33,482 nucleotides of DNA from Methylophaga sp. (lineage in GTDB: Bacteria > Pseudomonadota > Gammaproteobacteria > Nitrosococcales > Methylophagaceae). A program made the position numbers and the translations under genes. Position 1 is the first letter of the stretch. Each line of letters begins with the position of its first letter. The stretch lies in contig WTAY01000134.1 in assembly GCA_013139345.1 (NCBI GenBank), positions 1 through 33,482 on the forward strand. Direction: 5' to 3'. Below are positions 1-7,106 of this stretch, piece by piece. Under the pieces are notes generated by a model. It was not told the DNA's origin and made no database searches. It saw nothing but the letters and a program-made list of their open reading frames with translations.

Positions 1-258
1 GATCTTATCCCACGATTAGACACGGAAAAGTTAGATTTGATACTGGTCGAAGGCTTTAAGCATGAAGTCATTCCTAAAGTTGAACTCTACCGCCCTGCAT
101 TAGAAAAACCATTACTGCACCCTAATGATTCTAATATCATTGCGATTGCAACAGATGAGCCACTCAACACCAGCGTAAGTATCGATCAGATCGATCTCAA
201 TAATATCGCTGAAATGGCTGATTATATTCAAACCTTTATTGCTAACTGGAAGGCTTAG
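1..258 (+). CDS. mobB: MobB, molybdopterin-guanine dinucleotide biosynthesis adapter (3' part only)
   Basis: The reading frame is open from the first base, so the gene is cut by the window edge; about 85 C-terminal residues remain. The motif LILVEGFKHE, preceded by an acidic stretch, is the typical late motif of MobB, a P-loop GTP-binding protein that assists MobA in attaching GMP to molybdopterin; the Walker A region would lie upstream of the window. An internal TTG at 37 could be mistaken for the start, but the coding frame and family similarity extend upstream of it. The stop is 2 bases before the moeA ATG, so the two are surely co-transcribed and both serve molybdenum-cofactor synthesis. 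The identification rests on this short motif plus context. Confidence 0.85.
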   Translation, partial: DLIPRLDTEKLDLILVEGFKHEVIPKVELYRPALEKPLLHPNDSNIIAIATDEPLNTSVSIDQIDLNNIAEMADYIQTFIANWKA

Positions 259-260
259 AT

Positions 261-1520
261 ATGGCTGAATTTACTCCCCAACCAAGTTGTGCCGATGCTC
301 ATGAGCCCAATAGTTTAAGTGTTCAAGAAGCTAGGCAACGCATTAAAAACCTCATTACTCCCATCACAACATGGGAAAAACGTTCATTACGTGATGCCTT
401 GGGTTATATCTTAGCTGAATCCATTATCTCGCCTATTAATGTCCCACCTCATAACAACTCAGCAATGGATGGTTATGCTATTCATGGCAGTGATTTAAGT
501 GACAAGCCTGTTACTGTTAAACAAGTCGGAATAGCCTTCGCTGGACAACCCTATGTGGGTTCTATTAAGTCAGGTGAATGTATTCGAATTATGACTGGGG
601 CCATGATGCCTGATGATTGTGATACCGTCATAATGCAAGAGCATGTTGACGTTAATGATTCATCTATCACCCTACATGGCACACATTCAATCGGACAAAA
701 TGTTCGTTCTGCCGGTGAAGATCTGCAACAAGGTGAAGAAGTCTTAACGCCAGGTCATAAAATAATGCCTGCCGATCTTGGTTTAATCGCCTCTTTAGGT
801 ATTGCTGAACTCACCGTTAAACGAAAACTGCGTGTTGCCTTTTTCTCAACGGGTGATGAGCTACGCTCAATTGGCGAGACTTTAGAAGAAGGACAGATTT
901 ACGACAGCAACCGTTATACCTTATACGGTATGCTCAAGCGCATTGATGTTGACTTCATTGATATGGGCGTTATTCCTGATCAAAAAGCGGCATTACGTCA
1001 GGCACTCCAATTAGCATCAAAACAAGCGGATGTCGTGCTAACGTCAGGTGGGGTCTCTGTTGGTGATGCCGACTATGTGAAAGAAATGCTCACTGAACTT
1101 GGTCACGTTGATTTCTGGAAAATAGCAATGAAGCCAGGCAGACCGCTCGCCTTTGGCAAAATAAATGATGCTTTATTTTTTGGTCTACCGGGCAACCCAG
1201 TATCTGTAATGGTAACGTTCTACCAGTTTGTAAGTGCTGCATTACAACAACTGGCGGGACTACCTGAACAAGCAAGCCAACATATGCAAGTCAACTGTGT
1301 CAGTACTATCCGTAAACGTGCAGGTCGGTTTGAGTTTCAACGCGGTATTTTATTTCAAGATGAGCGCGGTCTTACTCAAGTTAAAACGACAGGTGAACAA
1401 GGTTCAGGCATATTACGTTCAATGAGTGTTGCCAACTGCTTTATCTTATTAGAAGAACAATGTGATGGTATCAAGCCTAATACTACTGTCACAGTACAAC
1501 CATTTTCAGGTCTTATTTAA
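261..1520 (+). CDS. moeA: MoeA, molybdopterin molybdenumtransferase
   Basis: Inserts molybdate into adenylylated molybdopterin in the cytoplasm, the last common step of molybdenum-cofactor synthesis. The 419 residues match the usual MoeA length. Visible motifs are NNSAMDGYAI (about 65-74), STGDEL (about 196-201), TSGGVSVGDADY (about 261-272, the MoCF-binding domain signature), KPGRPLAFG and GLPGNPVS. The C-terminal quarter is the usual beta-barrel domain IV. The ATG follows the mobB stop by two bases and the TAA directly abuts the ttcA ATG, so translation is probably coupled through the cluster. Nothing is broken or missing. Confidence 0.97.
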   Translation: MAEFTPQPSCADAHEPNSLSVQEARQRIKNLITPITTWEKRSLRDALGYILAESIISPINVPPHNNSAMDGYAIHGSDLSDKPVTVKQVGIAFAGQPYVGSIKSGECIRIMTGAMMPDDCDTVIMQEHVDVNDSSITLHGTHSIGQNVRSAGEDLQQGEEVLTPGHKIMPADLGLIASLGIAELTVKRKLRVAFFSTGDELRSIGETLEEGQIYDSNRYTLYGMLKRIDVDFIDMGVIPDQKAALRQALQLASKQADVVLTSGGVSVGDADYVKEMLTELGHVDFWKIAMKPGRPLAFGKINDALFFGLPGNPVSVMVTFYQFVSAALQQLAGLPEQASQHMQVNCVSTIRKRAGRFEFQRGILFQDERGLTQVKTTGEQGSGILRSMSVANCFILLEEQCDGIKPNTTVTVQPFSGLI

Positions 1521-2387
1521 ATGACAGCCACAATAGCCAAAAAGAATTTAGAACTCAATAAATTAAAGAAGCGTTTACGCCGTAATGTAGGTCAAGCAAT
1601 CGCTGACTACAATATGATTCAAGATGGCGATAAAGTCATGGTCTGCCTATCCGGTGGTAAGGACAGTTATACCCTTCTTGATATTTTAATGAATCTACAA
1701 AAACATGCGCCGATTGACTTTGAGATAATTGCTGTCAACTTGGATCAAAAACAACCCGGTTTCCCAGAACATATTCTGCCTGAATACCTCTCTAAAATTG
1801 GTGTTCCTTTTCATATTATCGAGAAAGATACCTACAGTATCGTCAAAGAAATTGTACCTGAAGGTAAAACAACGTGTGGTATTTGCTCACGCTTACGCCG
1901 TGGGTCTCTTTATGGTTACGCCCGTCAAAATGGTATTACCAAAATTGCCTTAGGTCATCACCGTGATGACATCATTGAAACAGCTTTTCTAAATATGTTT
2001 TATGGCAGTAAAGTAAAGGCTATGCCACCTAAACTATTAAGTGATGATAAAACCAATATTCTGATTCGCCCTCTCGCCTACTGTAAAGAATCTGATATTA
2101 TTCGCTATTCTGAACAACAAGACTTCCCTATTATTCCTTGTAACCTTTGCGGCTCCCAAGAAAATATGCAAAGGCAAGTAATCAAAGAAATGCTGCAAGG
2201 CTGGGAAAAACAACACCCAGGTCGTTTAGAAAATATATTCCGTAGTCTGCAAAATATATCACCATCACAATTAGCTGATAACGCACTTTTCAACTTTAAA
2301 GATCTTGAATTACAACGTCAGAAACCGACGGGCAATGAAGATACCGCTCATGATGATTTACAATATCCACTAGCACGGGAAGGGTAA
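1521..2387 (+). CDS. ttcA: TtcA, tRNA 2-thiocytidine(32) synthetase
   Basis: ATP-dependent, Fe-S-containing enzyme that thiolates cytidine 32 of certain tRNAs. The PP-loop ATP pyrophosphatase signature SGGKDS is at about 44-49, the CxxC pair (CGIC) at about 119-122, and a further cysteine pair (PCNLC) near 207-210; E. coli TtcA uses a CxxC plus one later cysteine to hold its cluster. Length (288) is normal for the family. It begins on the base after the moeA stop, and nnrS follows after one base, so it sits inside the moeA-ttcA-nnrS transcription unit. The last ~20 residues are polar and unconserved-looking. Confidence 0.95.
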   Translation: MTATIAKKNLELNKLKKRLRRNVGQAIADYNMIQDGDKVMVCLSGGKDSYTLLDILMNLQKHAPIDFEIIAVNLDQKQPGFPEHILPEYLSKIGVPFHIIEKDTYSIVKEIVPEGKTTCGICSRLRRGSLYGYARQNGITKIALGHHRDDIIETAFLNMFYGSKVKAMPPKLLSDDKTNILIRPLAYCKESDIIRYSEQQDFPIIPCNLCGSQENMQRQVIKEMLQGWEKQHPGRLENIFRSLQNISPSQLADNALFNFKDLELQRQKPTGNEDTAHDDLQYPLAREG

Positions 2388-2388
2388 A

Positions 2389-3591
2389 ATGCAACAACCT
2401 ATAGTAAACCCACAGCCAGTTAAAAAATTTGCCTTATTCGAACTCGGCTTTAGACCTTTTTTCTTATTTGCTAGCTTATTTTCCATCATCGCAACATCTA
2501 TCTGGATGGCAGCATACACATTTGGCGTATCACTACCTATCAGTAGTTATACCAGTCCCATCGCATGGCATGGTCACGAAATGGTCTTTGGTTATACTAT
2601 TGCCATTATTGCTGGTTTTCTGCTCACCGCGGTTAAAAACTGGACTGGCGTACAAACTATTAAAGGCTGGCCGCTAGCCAGCTTGGTTTTAATATGGATT
2701 CTTGCCAGAACATTTCCTTTATTAGGTTTACCACTCTTATTTGAATGGGCTGCACTGCTAGACCTGCTCTTTCTTTTGGGACTTATTCTTGCAGTCCTTT
2801 ACCCGATAGTTAAAGTAAAGCAATGGCGTCAACTAGTGATAGTCTCTATTCTCGTACTGGTTTTTGCTGCTGATCTTCTATACTACCTTGGTGTATTACA
2901 CATTGTTGATCAAGGTATCTCATGGGGGCTATTCTCAGGCGTTTACCTTATCATGGCACTGATTTTTATCCTAACTAGACGTGTTATGCCTTTTTTCATC
3001 GAACGCGGTGTTGGCTATCAGGTTCAGCTTAAAAACTGGTCTTTTATTGATGCATCAAGCCTGCTCTTTTTGGCTGCATTATGGATCGTTGATGTCTTCC
3101 TAAAACAGGCATTATTAACGGCACTGTTCTCGTTAGTATTGGTCGTATTACACGGTACTAGATTATGGGGCTGGTACACCAAAGGAATTTGGAATAAACC
3201 TCTTTTGTGGGTACTATTCCTAGGCTACAGTATGTTTGTATTAGGCTTTGCACTAAAAGCTATCAACTTCTTTAATCTGTACCCAACATCCATTCCACTT
3301 CATGCCTTCACTTATGGCGGTATAGGTTTAATGACATTAGGCATGATCTCTCGTATATCACTAGGCCATACTGGAAGAAATATAAACGAACCACCCAAAG
3401 CATTAACATGGGTATTTCTTACCCTCTTCGTAGGTGCAATAACTCGAGTAATAATGCCAATACTCCTGCCTAGTGCCTACCTTCATATAATAGGGCTCGC
3501 TCAAGTATTATGGATAATTGCTTTCAGCATCTTTTTATATCATTATCTAATGATCTTTATTAGACCTAGGGCTGATGGACAAGCTGGCTAG
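2389..3591 (+). CDS. nnrS: NnrS family haem/copper membrane protein
   Basis: A polytopic inner-membrane protein of 400 residues with about twelve hydrophobic helices. NnrS proteins bind haem and copper and protect against nitric oxide and nitrosative stress, and are often regulated with denitrification genes. Family hallmarks seen here are the N-terminal FELGFRPFF-type segment, the histidine-rich WHGHEMVFGY, RRVMPFF, and GMISRISLGHTGR near the end. The ATG is preceded by a good purine-rich ribosome site (GGGAAGGG) that overlaps the ttcA end. The link with molybdenum-cofactor genes suggests a nitrate/nitrite-respiring lifestyle, though no reductase gene is in the window. I see no FNR or NsrR site directly upstream, so regulation probably comes from the operon promoter outside the window. 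Confidence 0.93.
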   Translation: MQQPIVNPQPVKKFALFELGFRPFFLFASLFSIIATSIWMAAYTFGVSLPISSYTSPIAWHGHEMVFGYTIAIIAGFLLTAVKNWTGVQTIKGWPLASLVLIWILARTFPLLGLPLLFEWAALLDLLFLLGLILAVLYPIVKVKQWRQLVIVSILVLVFAADLLYYLGVLHIVDQGISWGLFSGVYLIMALIFILTRRVMPFFIERGVGYQVQLKNWSFIDASSLLFLAALWIVDVFLKQALLTALFSLVLVVLHGTRLWGWYTKGIWNKPLLWVLFLGYSMFVLGFALKAINFFNLYPTSIPLHAFTYGGIGLMTLGMISRISLGHTGRNINEPPKALTWVFLTLFVGAITRVIMPILLPSAYLHIIGLAQVLWIIAFSIFLYHYLMIFIRPRADGQAG

Positions 3592-3639
3592 TTTAAAACT
3601 AGTGTTACTTTTAAACACTTACCCGCCTCTAAGTATCGG

Positions 3640-3669
3640 AACTTGCCAACCGCTATGTGTTGGCAAGTT
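3640..3669 (+). terminator. Hairpin downstream of nnrS, possible terminator
   Basis: A perfect 10-bp stem (AACTTGCCAA paired with TTGGCAAGTT) encloses a 10-base loop about 50 bases after the nnrS stop. There is no clean T-run directly after it (only TTTT 12 bases later), so it may be a weak terminator or an mRNA 3'-end stabilising hairpin. Confidence 0.4.
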
Positions 3670-3705
3670 AACGAACACCCTTTTCAAGACCTTAATATTA
3701 CTGTT

Positions 3706-3861
3706 ATACCCATGATAAATGAAGATACATGTTCCCCACTTCGTCATTTCCATAAAAATGGGAATCCATGGATAATGAAAATAGTCACTATCGTTAGATC
3801 CCCGTTTTCACGGGGATGACGAGCTTTATTAAATCAACTGCACCTTGAATGATATGGGTAT
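3706..3861. repeat. Composite inverted-repeat element, MITE/REP-like
   Basis: Outer arms: ATACCCATGATAAATGAA starts at 3706, and the reverse complement of 3839-3861 reads ATACCCATATCATTCAAG, so related ends point inward from both sides. They enclose a second inverted repeat (3741-3768 against 3798-3822). The whole is about 156 bp, has no coding capacity, and lies between convergent genes, as expected of a non-autonomous palindromic element. No transposase or clear target-site duplication is visible. Confidence 0.6.
3741..3822. repeat. Inner inverted repeat of the GTCATTCCC...GGGAATGAC type
   Basis: The left arm begins TCGTCATTTCC and runs to GGGAATCC; the right arm begins GATCCCCG and ends GGGGATGACGA. 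Each arm also folds on itself (TTCCAT/ATGGGAA and TCCCCG/CGGGGA), giving a double stem-loop. Pairs of GTCATTCCCGC-like arms of this design are a common REP-type intergenic repeat in proteobacteria. The left arm has decayed more than the right. Confidence 0.6.
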
Positions 3862-3909
3862 ATAAGGGGAGTGGTTTACTTCAACTTAGAACCCTAAAAA
3901 TCAAGTCAT

Positions 3910-3933
3910 ACATCTTGAATGATTACAGGTATA
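3910..3933 (-). repeat. Extra copy of the element's outer arm
   Basis: ACATCTTGAATGATTACAGG, followed by TATA, matches the right outer arm at 3839-3861 (CACCTTGAATGATATGGG) in the same orientation, about 70 bases further on. It may be a relic of a second, eroded insertion. Confidence 0.5.
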
Positions 3934-3974
3934 AACGATTGATGCGTTGATAATTAACATCAAAAACAATGGGG

Positions 3975-4364
3975 TTATTGAACGCGAAAAGTAGCTAATT
4001 CCATACCATTATTAAGCTCTTCCACTAACCATAATGGTCTTTTTCCAAACCCTTTCCATGTTTTGCCTTCATCACTAGGGTGCTGGTATTTAATTTCAGC
4101 TTCAACACGCGGTTTGCGGGATGCTGTAATTGAAATTCGCATAGATTTTGCTACAGCGATAAGGGCAACAGATGGCGATACTTTTTTCTGCTTCGATAAA
4201 GAACGCACAGCATCTGCCACCAGCATGACATCAGTATCCTTACTATTTAATTCTGATGTTTTTTTTACTTTTAATTTCTTAATTTGTTTCTTTGACTTCG
4301 AAATTAGGCTTTGTAATTCTTTTTCCGATAACTGACCTAACTCTGTTGATAATTCATTCATCAT
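3975..4364 (-). CDS. H-NS family nucleoid-associated protein
   Basis: A 129-residue DNA-binding protein. The N-terminal half is charged and probably helical, suited to oligomerisation. The C-terminal domain has KYQHPSDEGKTWKGFGKRPL followed by WL, matching the H-NS C-terminal core (Y-hydrophilic-W-x-G-x-G-x-x-P-x-W) that enters the minor groove of AT-rich DNA. Such proteins silence horizontally acquired or AT-rich genes. Two adjacent ATGs could serve as start; GGAAGGAG lies 4 bases before the first and 7 before the second, so the second is equally acceptable. It is the last gene of the minus-strand group but is separated from the ferredoxin by about 80 bases and may have its own promoter. Assignment to an H-NS subfamily is not possible by eye. 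Confidence 0.85.
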   Translation of the reverse strand: MMNELSTELGQLSEKELQSLISKSKKQIKKLKVKKTSELNSKDTDVMLVADAVRSLSKQKKVSPSVALIAVAKSMRISITASRKPRVEAEIKYQHPSDEGKTWKGFGKRPLWLVEELNNGMELATFRVQ

Positions 4365-4447
4365 GATTCTCCTTCCATAGGATTTAAAACAGAAATTCGA
4401 TTATAACCCTATCAAACTAAAACCTCAAAAGAACAACTTTCTTTCAA

Positions 4448-4702
4448 CTACTTACCTGCCGCCATTAATAACTCATATTTACCCTGTAACTGTTCTTCAG
4501 TTTCTTCATTGTCAGGATCTTTTGGAATACAATCAACAGGACAGACTTCTACACATTGTGGCTCATCAAAATGACCGACACATTCTGTACATAAAGCAGG
4601 ATCAATTTCATAAATCTCATCACCCTGAGTAATCGCACTATTTGGGCACTCAGGTTCACACACATCACAGTTGATACATTCATCCGTTATAAATAACGAC
4701 AT
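4448..4702 (-). CDS. 2[4Fe-4S] ferredoxin, YfhL / Allochromatium type
   Basis: A small cytoplasmic electron carrier of 84 residues. The first cluster motif is CINCDVCEPECP; the second is CTECVGHFDEPQCVEVCP, with the enlarged spacing between the second and third cysteines characteristic of the A. vinosum/YfhL group. About 20 residues of charged C-terminal helix follow, also typical. GGAG sits 7 bases before the ATG. It lies directly downstream of coaD, a frequent gammaproteobacterial arrangement. Low potential is expected for this family. The physiological partner is unknown. A second, unrelated-type ferredoxin (fdxA) is encoded about 8 kb away. Confidence 0.92.
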   Translation of the reverse strand: MSLFITDECINCDVCEPECPNSAITQGDEIYEIDPALCTECVGHFDEPQCVEVCPVDCIPKDPDNEETEEQLQGKYELLMAAGK

Positions 4703-4754
4703 TTAACACTCCAAATTAAAACTTATTTGATAGATCTTAGCGGTTATTGAACAA

Positions 4755-5234
4755 CTAGATCAATTTAGCTTTCAATGCAGCTTCAACACAAGGTGCAACA
4801 AAGTCTGACACATCACCACCTAACGCCGCTATTTCACGCACTAAACTAGAAGAAATATAGGTAAATTGTTCTGCTGGCGTTAAGAACAGTGTTTCGATAT
4901 CTGGCTGCATTTTGCGATTCATTCCAGCCAACTGAAATTCATGTTCAAAATCGGAAACGGCGCGTAATCCTCGAAGAATAACACCGGCTCCATTTTGCTT
5001 AGCAACATCAACTAATAGACCTTTAAAACCACATACCTCAACATTATTTAACTCTGATAATGTCTGTTTTGCTAAATCAACCCGCTCCTGCAAGCTAAAT
5101 GTAGGCTCTTTACCGGGGTTAATCGCCACAGCAACAATGACACGGTTAAATAGCTTACTAGCACGCACAACGAGATCAATATGTCCCTTAGTGATGGGAT
5201 CAAATGTGCCGGGGTAAATAGCGGTTGTTGTCAC
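4755..5234 (-). CDS. coaD: CoaD, phosphopantetheine adenylyltransferase
   Basis: Transfers AMP from ATP to 4'-phosphopantetheine to give dephospho-CoA, the penultimate step of coenzyme A synthesis. The N-terminal nucleotidyltransferase motif YPGTFDPITKGHIDL contains the T/HxGH-type signature, and the C-terminal FTYISSSLVREIAALGGDVS is the conserved ISSTxIR-type segment. Length (159) is standard. The start is GTG at 5234, in a GTGA overlap with the rsmD stop, so the two are translationally coupled. CoaX, which acts earlier in the same pathway, is also encoded in this window. Confidence 0.97.
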   Translation of the reverse strand: MTTTAIYPGTFDPITKGHIDLVVRASKLFNRVIVAVAINPGKEPTFSLQERVDLAKQTLSELNNVEVCGFKGLLVDVAKQNGAGVILRGLRAVSDFEHEFQLAGMNRKMQPDIETLFLTPAEQFTYISSSLVREIAALGGDVSDFVAPCVEAALKAKLI

Positions 5235-5821
5235 GTATCATCTCCTACATTATTTAAAAACAGGCAATATCTCACTTCACCTGCTTTTTTATCTTTTATT
5301 AACTGCCAATGATTAGGCAATTTTGGTAACTCACCCTTGCTAGGACACTCCAAGTAAATATGGGCATTATCACGCAAAGCACTTGTTTCAACTAACTGTT
5401 GCGCTATCTCTGTCCATAAATTTGCTTGGTATGGCGGGTCAATGAATACGATGTCATATTGCTCTGAATGCGTCGCCAAAAACTGCTGTGCTGTCATATT
5501 CTCAACATTACAATTTTCAGCAGCTAATAATGCCTTATTGTCTCGCAGCTGTTTAGCGGCTGTGGTATTAAATTCGACTAAAATAACACTTTCAGCACCA
5601 CGTGAGGCGGCTTCAAAGCCCAAAGCACCACTACCTGAAAACAAGTCTAAGCAACGTGCACTCCCGATTACTGGCTGAAGCCAATTAAAGATTGTTTCTC
5701 TAACTCGATCAGGTGTCGGTCTTAAACCGTCAAGATCTGGAACAGGTAATTTACGACCACGCCAACGTCCAGAAATAATCCGACATTGTCCCATTTGTTT
5801 ATTATTCTGCTTTGCCACCAA
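5231..5821 (-). CDS. rsmD: RsmD, 16S rRNA (guanine966-N2)-methyltransferase
   Basis: Methylates G966 of 16S rRNA on the assembling 30S subunit, using S-adenosylmethionine. The N-terminal signature GQCRIISGRWRGRKLPVP is diagnostic. LDLFSGSGALGFEAASRGA is the SAM-binding motif I and VFIDPPY is the catalytic DPPY (motif IV). The frame opens with a TTG at 5821, overlapping the upstream peptidase gene by 20 bases; an ATG at 5794 (MGQCRIIS) would avoid the overlap, but neither has a strong ribosome site, so the start is uncertain by nine residues. It overlaps coaD by four bases at its end. The rsmD-coaD-ferredoxin order next to ftsYEX is widely conserved. Confidence 0.95.
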   Translation of the reverse strand: MVAKQNNKQMGQCRIISGRWRGRKLPVPDLDGLRPTPDRVRETIFNWLQPVIGSARCLDLFSGSGALGFEAASRGAESVILVEFNTTAAKQLRDNKALLAAENCNVENMTAQQFLATHSEQYDIVFIDPPYQANLWTEIAQQLVETSALRDNAHIYLECPSKGELPKLPNHWQLIKDKKAGEVRYCLFLNNVGDDT

Positions 5822-7106
5822 CTAATACCGTAATCATTTTATCTGCTTTAACACGTCGAGAATACGCATCTTTTATTTGCTCAATTGTAATTGCATTTAC
5901 TTTTGACTTAAATGTGTCTAAATAATCTAAAGGTAAACCATAGAAGCCTATCATTGCTAAATAGCCAGCAATTTTACTATTACTATCCAATCTTAGGGCA
6001 AAACCACCTGTAATATTTTGTTTTGCGGCAACTAACTCCGTTTCCGTCGGCCCTTTTTCAGTAAACACCTTTAAGGTATTTTTCATCACATTTAAGGCTT
6101 CTTCAGCTTGGTCGTTTCGGGTTTGCAAGCCAAACTGATACGGACCTAACTCTCTCATCGGTCTAAAGTAGCTATAAACACTATAAGATAAACCTCGCTT
6201 TTCACGCACTTCATTACTTAGCTGCGACACTAAGCCGCTACCGCCCAAAATATGATTACCAACATAGAGTGCAAAATAGTCTTTATCACCACGGTTCATC
6301 CCTACTTGTCCCATCACGATATGTGTTTGGCTAGATGGATGCTCAATAATGATTGTTTTCTCTTGTGATACAGCTGTCACTGGGGTTAATGCTTGTGCCG
6401 AGTCACCCGCTACGAGCCCTGACGATAGCTGCTCAGCAATACGTTTGGCTTCCTTAATTGTAACGGCACCGACTAAAACAATAACTGCATTTTTAGCCAC
6501 ATAATACTGTTGATAAAATGCCTTTAATGATGCAAGTGTCAGTGTTGAAACAGAGTCTTCATTGCCTGCTGGCATTGATGCATAACTATGTTCGCCATAG
6601 ACATTACTATAAAAAGCCCGTGAAGCAAGTGCAGAAGGTGATTGCTTCTCAGCTTGCAAGCCAATCAACATTTGTTTTTTAATTCGTTCAAATGAGTTTT
6701 CTGGAAAATCAGGCTTGCTCAACACCTTGGTAAACATCGCTAATGCAGGGGTAAATGCCTCTTTCTCAGTTAACGTTCGTAAACTGACTACCGCCATATC
6801 TCGCTGGGATGAATTACCAAACTGGGCACCAACATCCTCAAACGCTATCGCAATCTGATCGGTATCTAAACCACCAGCACCTTCATTCAGCATGGCATTC
6901 GTCAATAATGCTAAACCTGACTGTTTGCCATCTCGTGCCGCACCGGCATCAAATGCAACGGTAATATCAACCATTGCTAACTCAGGTGCAGGGACAAAAT
7001 AAACCTTAGCACCATTCTCTGTCTGCCAATGCTCAATATTGGGGCTGGCGTGTACTGATACCGTTAGCAATAAACTCAATAAAACACCTAATAGTTTAAC
7101 GTCCAT
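5802..7106 (-). CDS. M16 family peptidase-like protein, non-catalytic subunit
   Basis: 434 residues starting with a typical signal peptide (MDVKLLGVLLSLLLTVSVHA), so it is probably periplasmic. It has two M16 half-domains. Where catalytic members carry HxxEH this protein reads GLALLTNAMLNEGAGG, so it lacks the zinc ligands. The later GGSGLVSQLSNEVREKRGLS and YSVYSYF segment carries the arginine/tyrosine pair that non-catalytic M16B subunits supply for substrate binding. AGGAG lies 7 bases before the ATG. It overlaps the catalytic neighbour by 11 bases; by analogy with known M16B heterodimers the two should form one active protease. The substrate is unknown. Confidence 0.9.
   Translation of the reverse strand: MDVKLLGVLLSLLLTVSVHASPNIEHWQTENGAKVYFVPAPELAMVDITVAFDAGAARDGKQSGLALLTNAMLNEGAGGLDTDQIAIAFEDVGAQFGNSSQRDMAVVSLRTLTEKEAFTPALAMFTKVLSKPDFPENSFERIKKQMLIGLQAEKQSPSALASRAFYSNVYGEHSYASMPAGNEDSVSTLTLASLKAFYQQYYVAKNAVIVLVGAVTIKEAKRIAEQLSSGLVAGDSAQALTPVTAVSQEKTIIIEHPSSQTHIVMGQVGMNRGDKDYFALYVGNHILGGSGLVSQLSNEVREKRGLSYSVYSYFRPMRELGPYQFGLQTRNDQAEEALNVMKNTLKVFTEKGPTETELVAAKQNITGGFALRLDSNSKIAGYLAMIGFYGLPLDYLDTFKSKVNAITIEQIKDAYSRRVKADKMITVLVGGKAE

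Larger units (their letters stand above)
3592..3974. other. Gene-free intergenic region with repeats
   Basis: This 383-base gap between the convergent nnrS and H-NS-family genes carries no plausible reading frame. It holds a perfect 10-bp hairpin just after nnrS (3640-3669), a composite palindromic element (3706-3861) and an extra copy of that element's end (3910-3933). These are described separately. The remaining bases are AT-rich and unremarkable. Confidence 0.8.

Noticed and set aside
3592..3974. Possible small gene or insertion sequence between nnrS and the H-NS gene
   Set aside because: No frame with a ribosome site or coding bias is present, and no transposase; palindromic repeats explain the structure.
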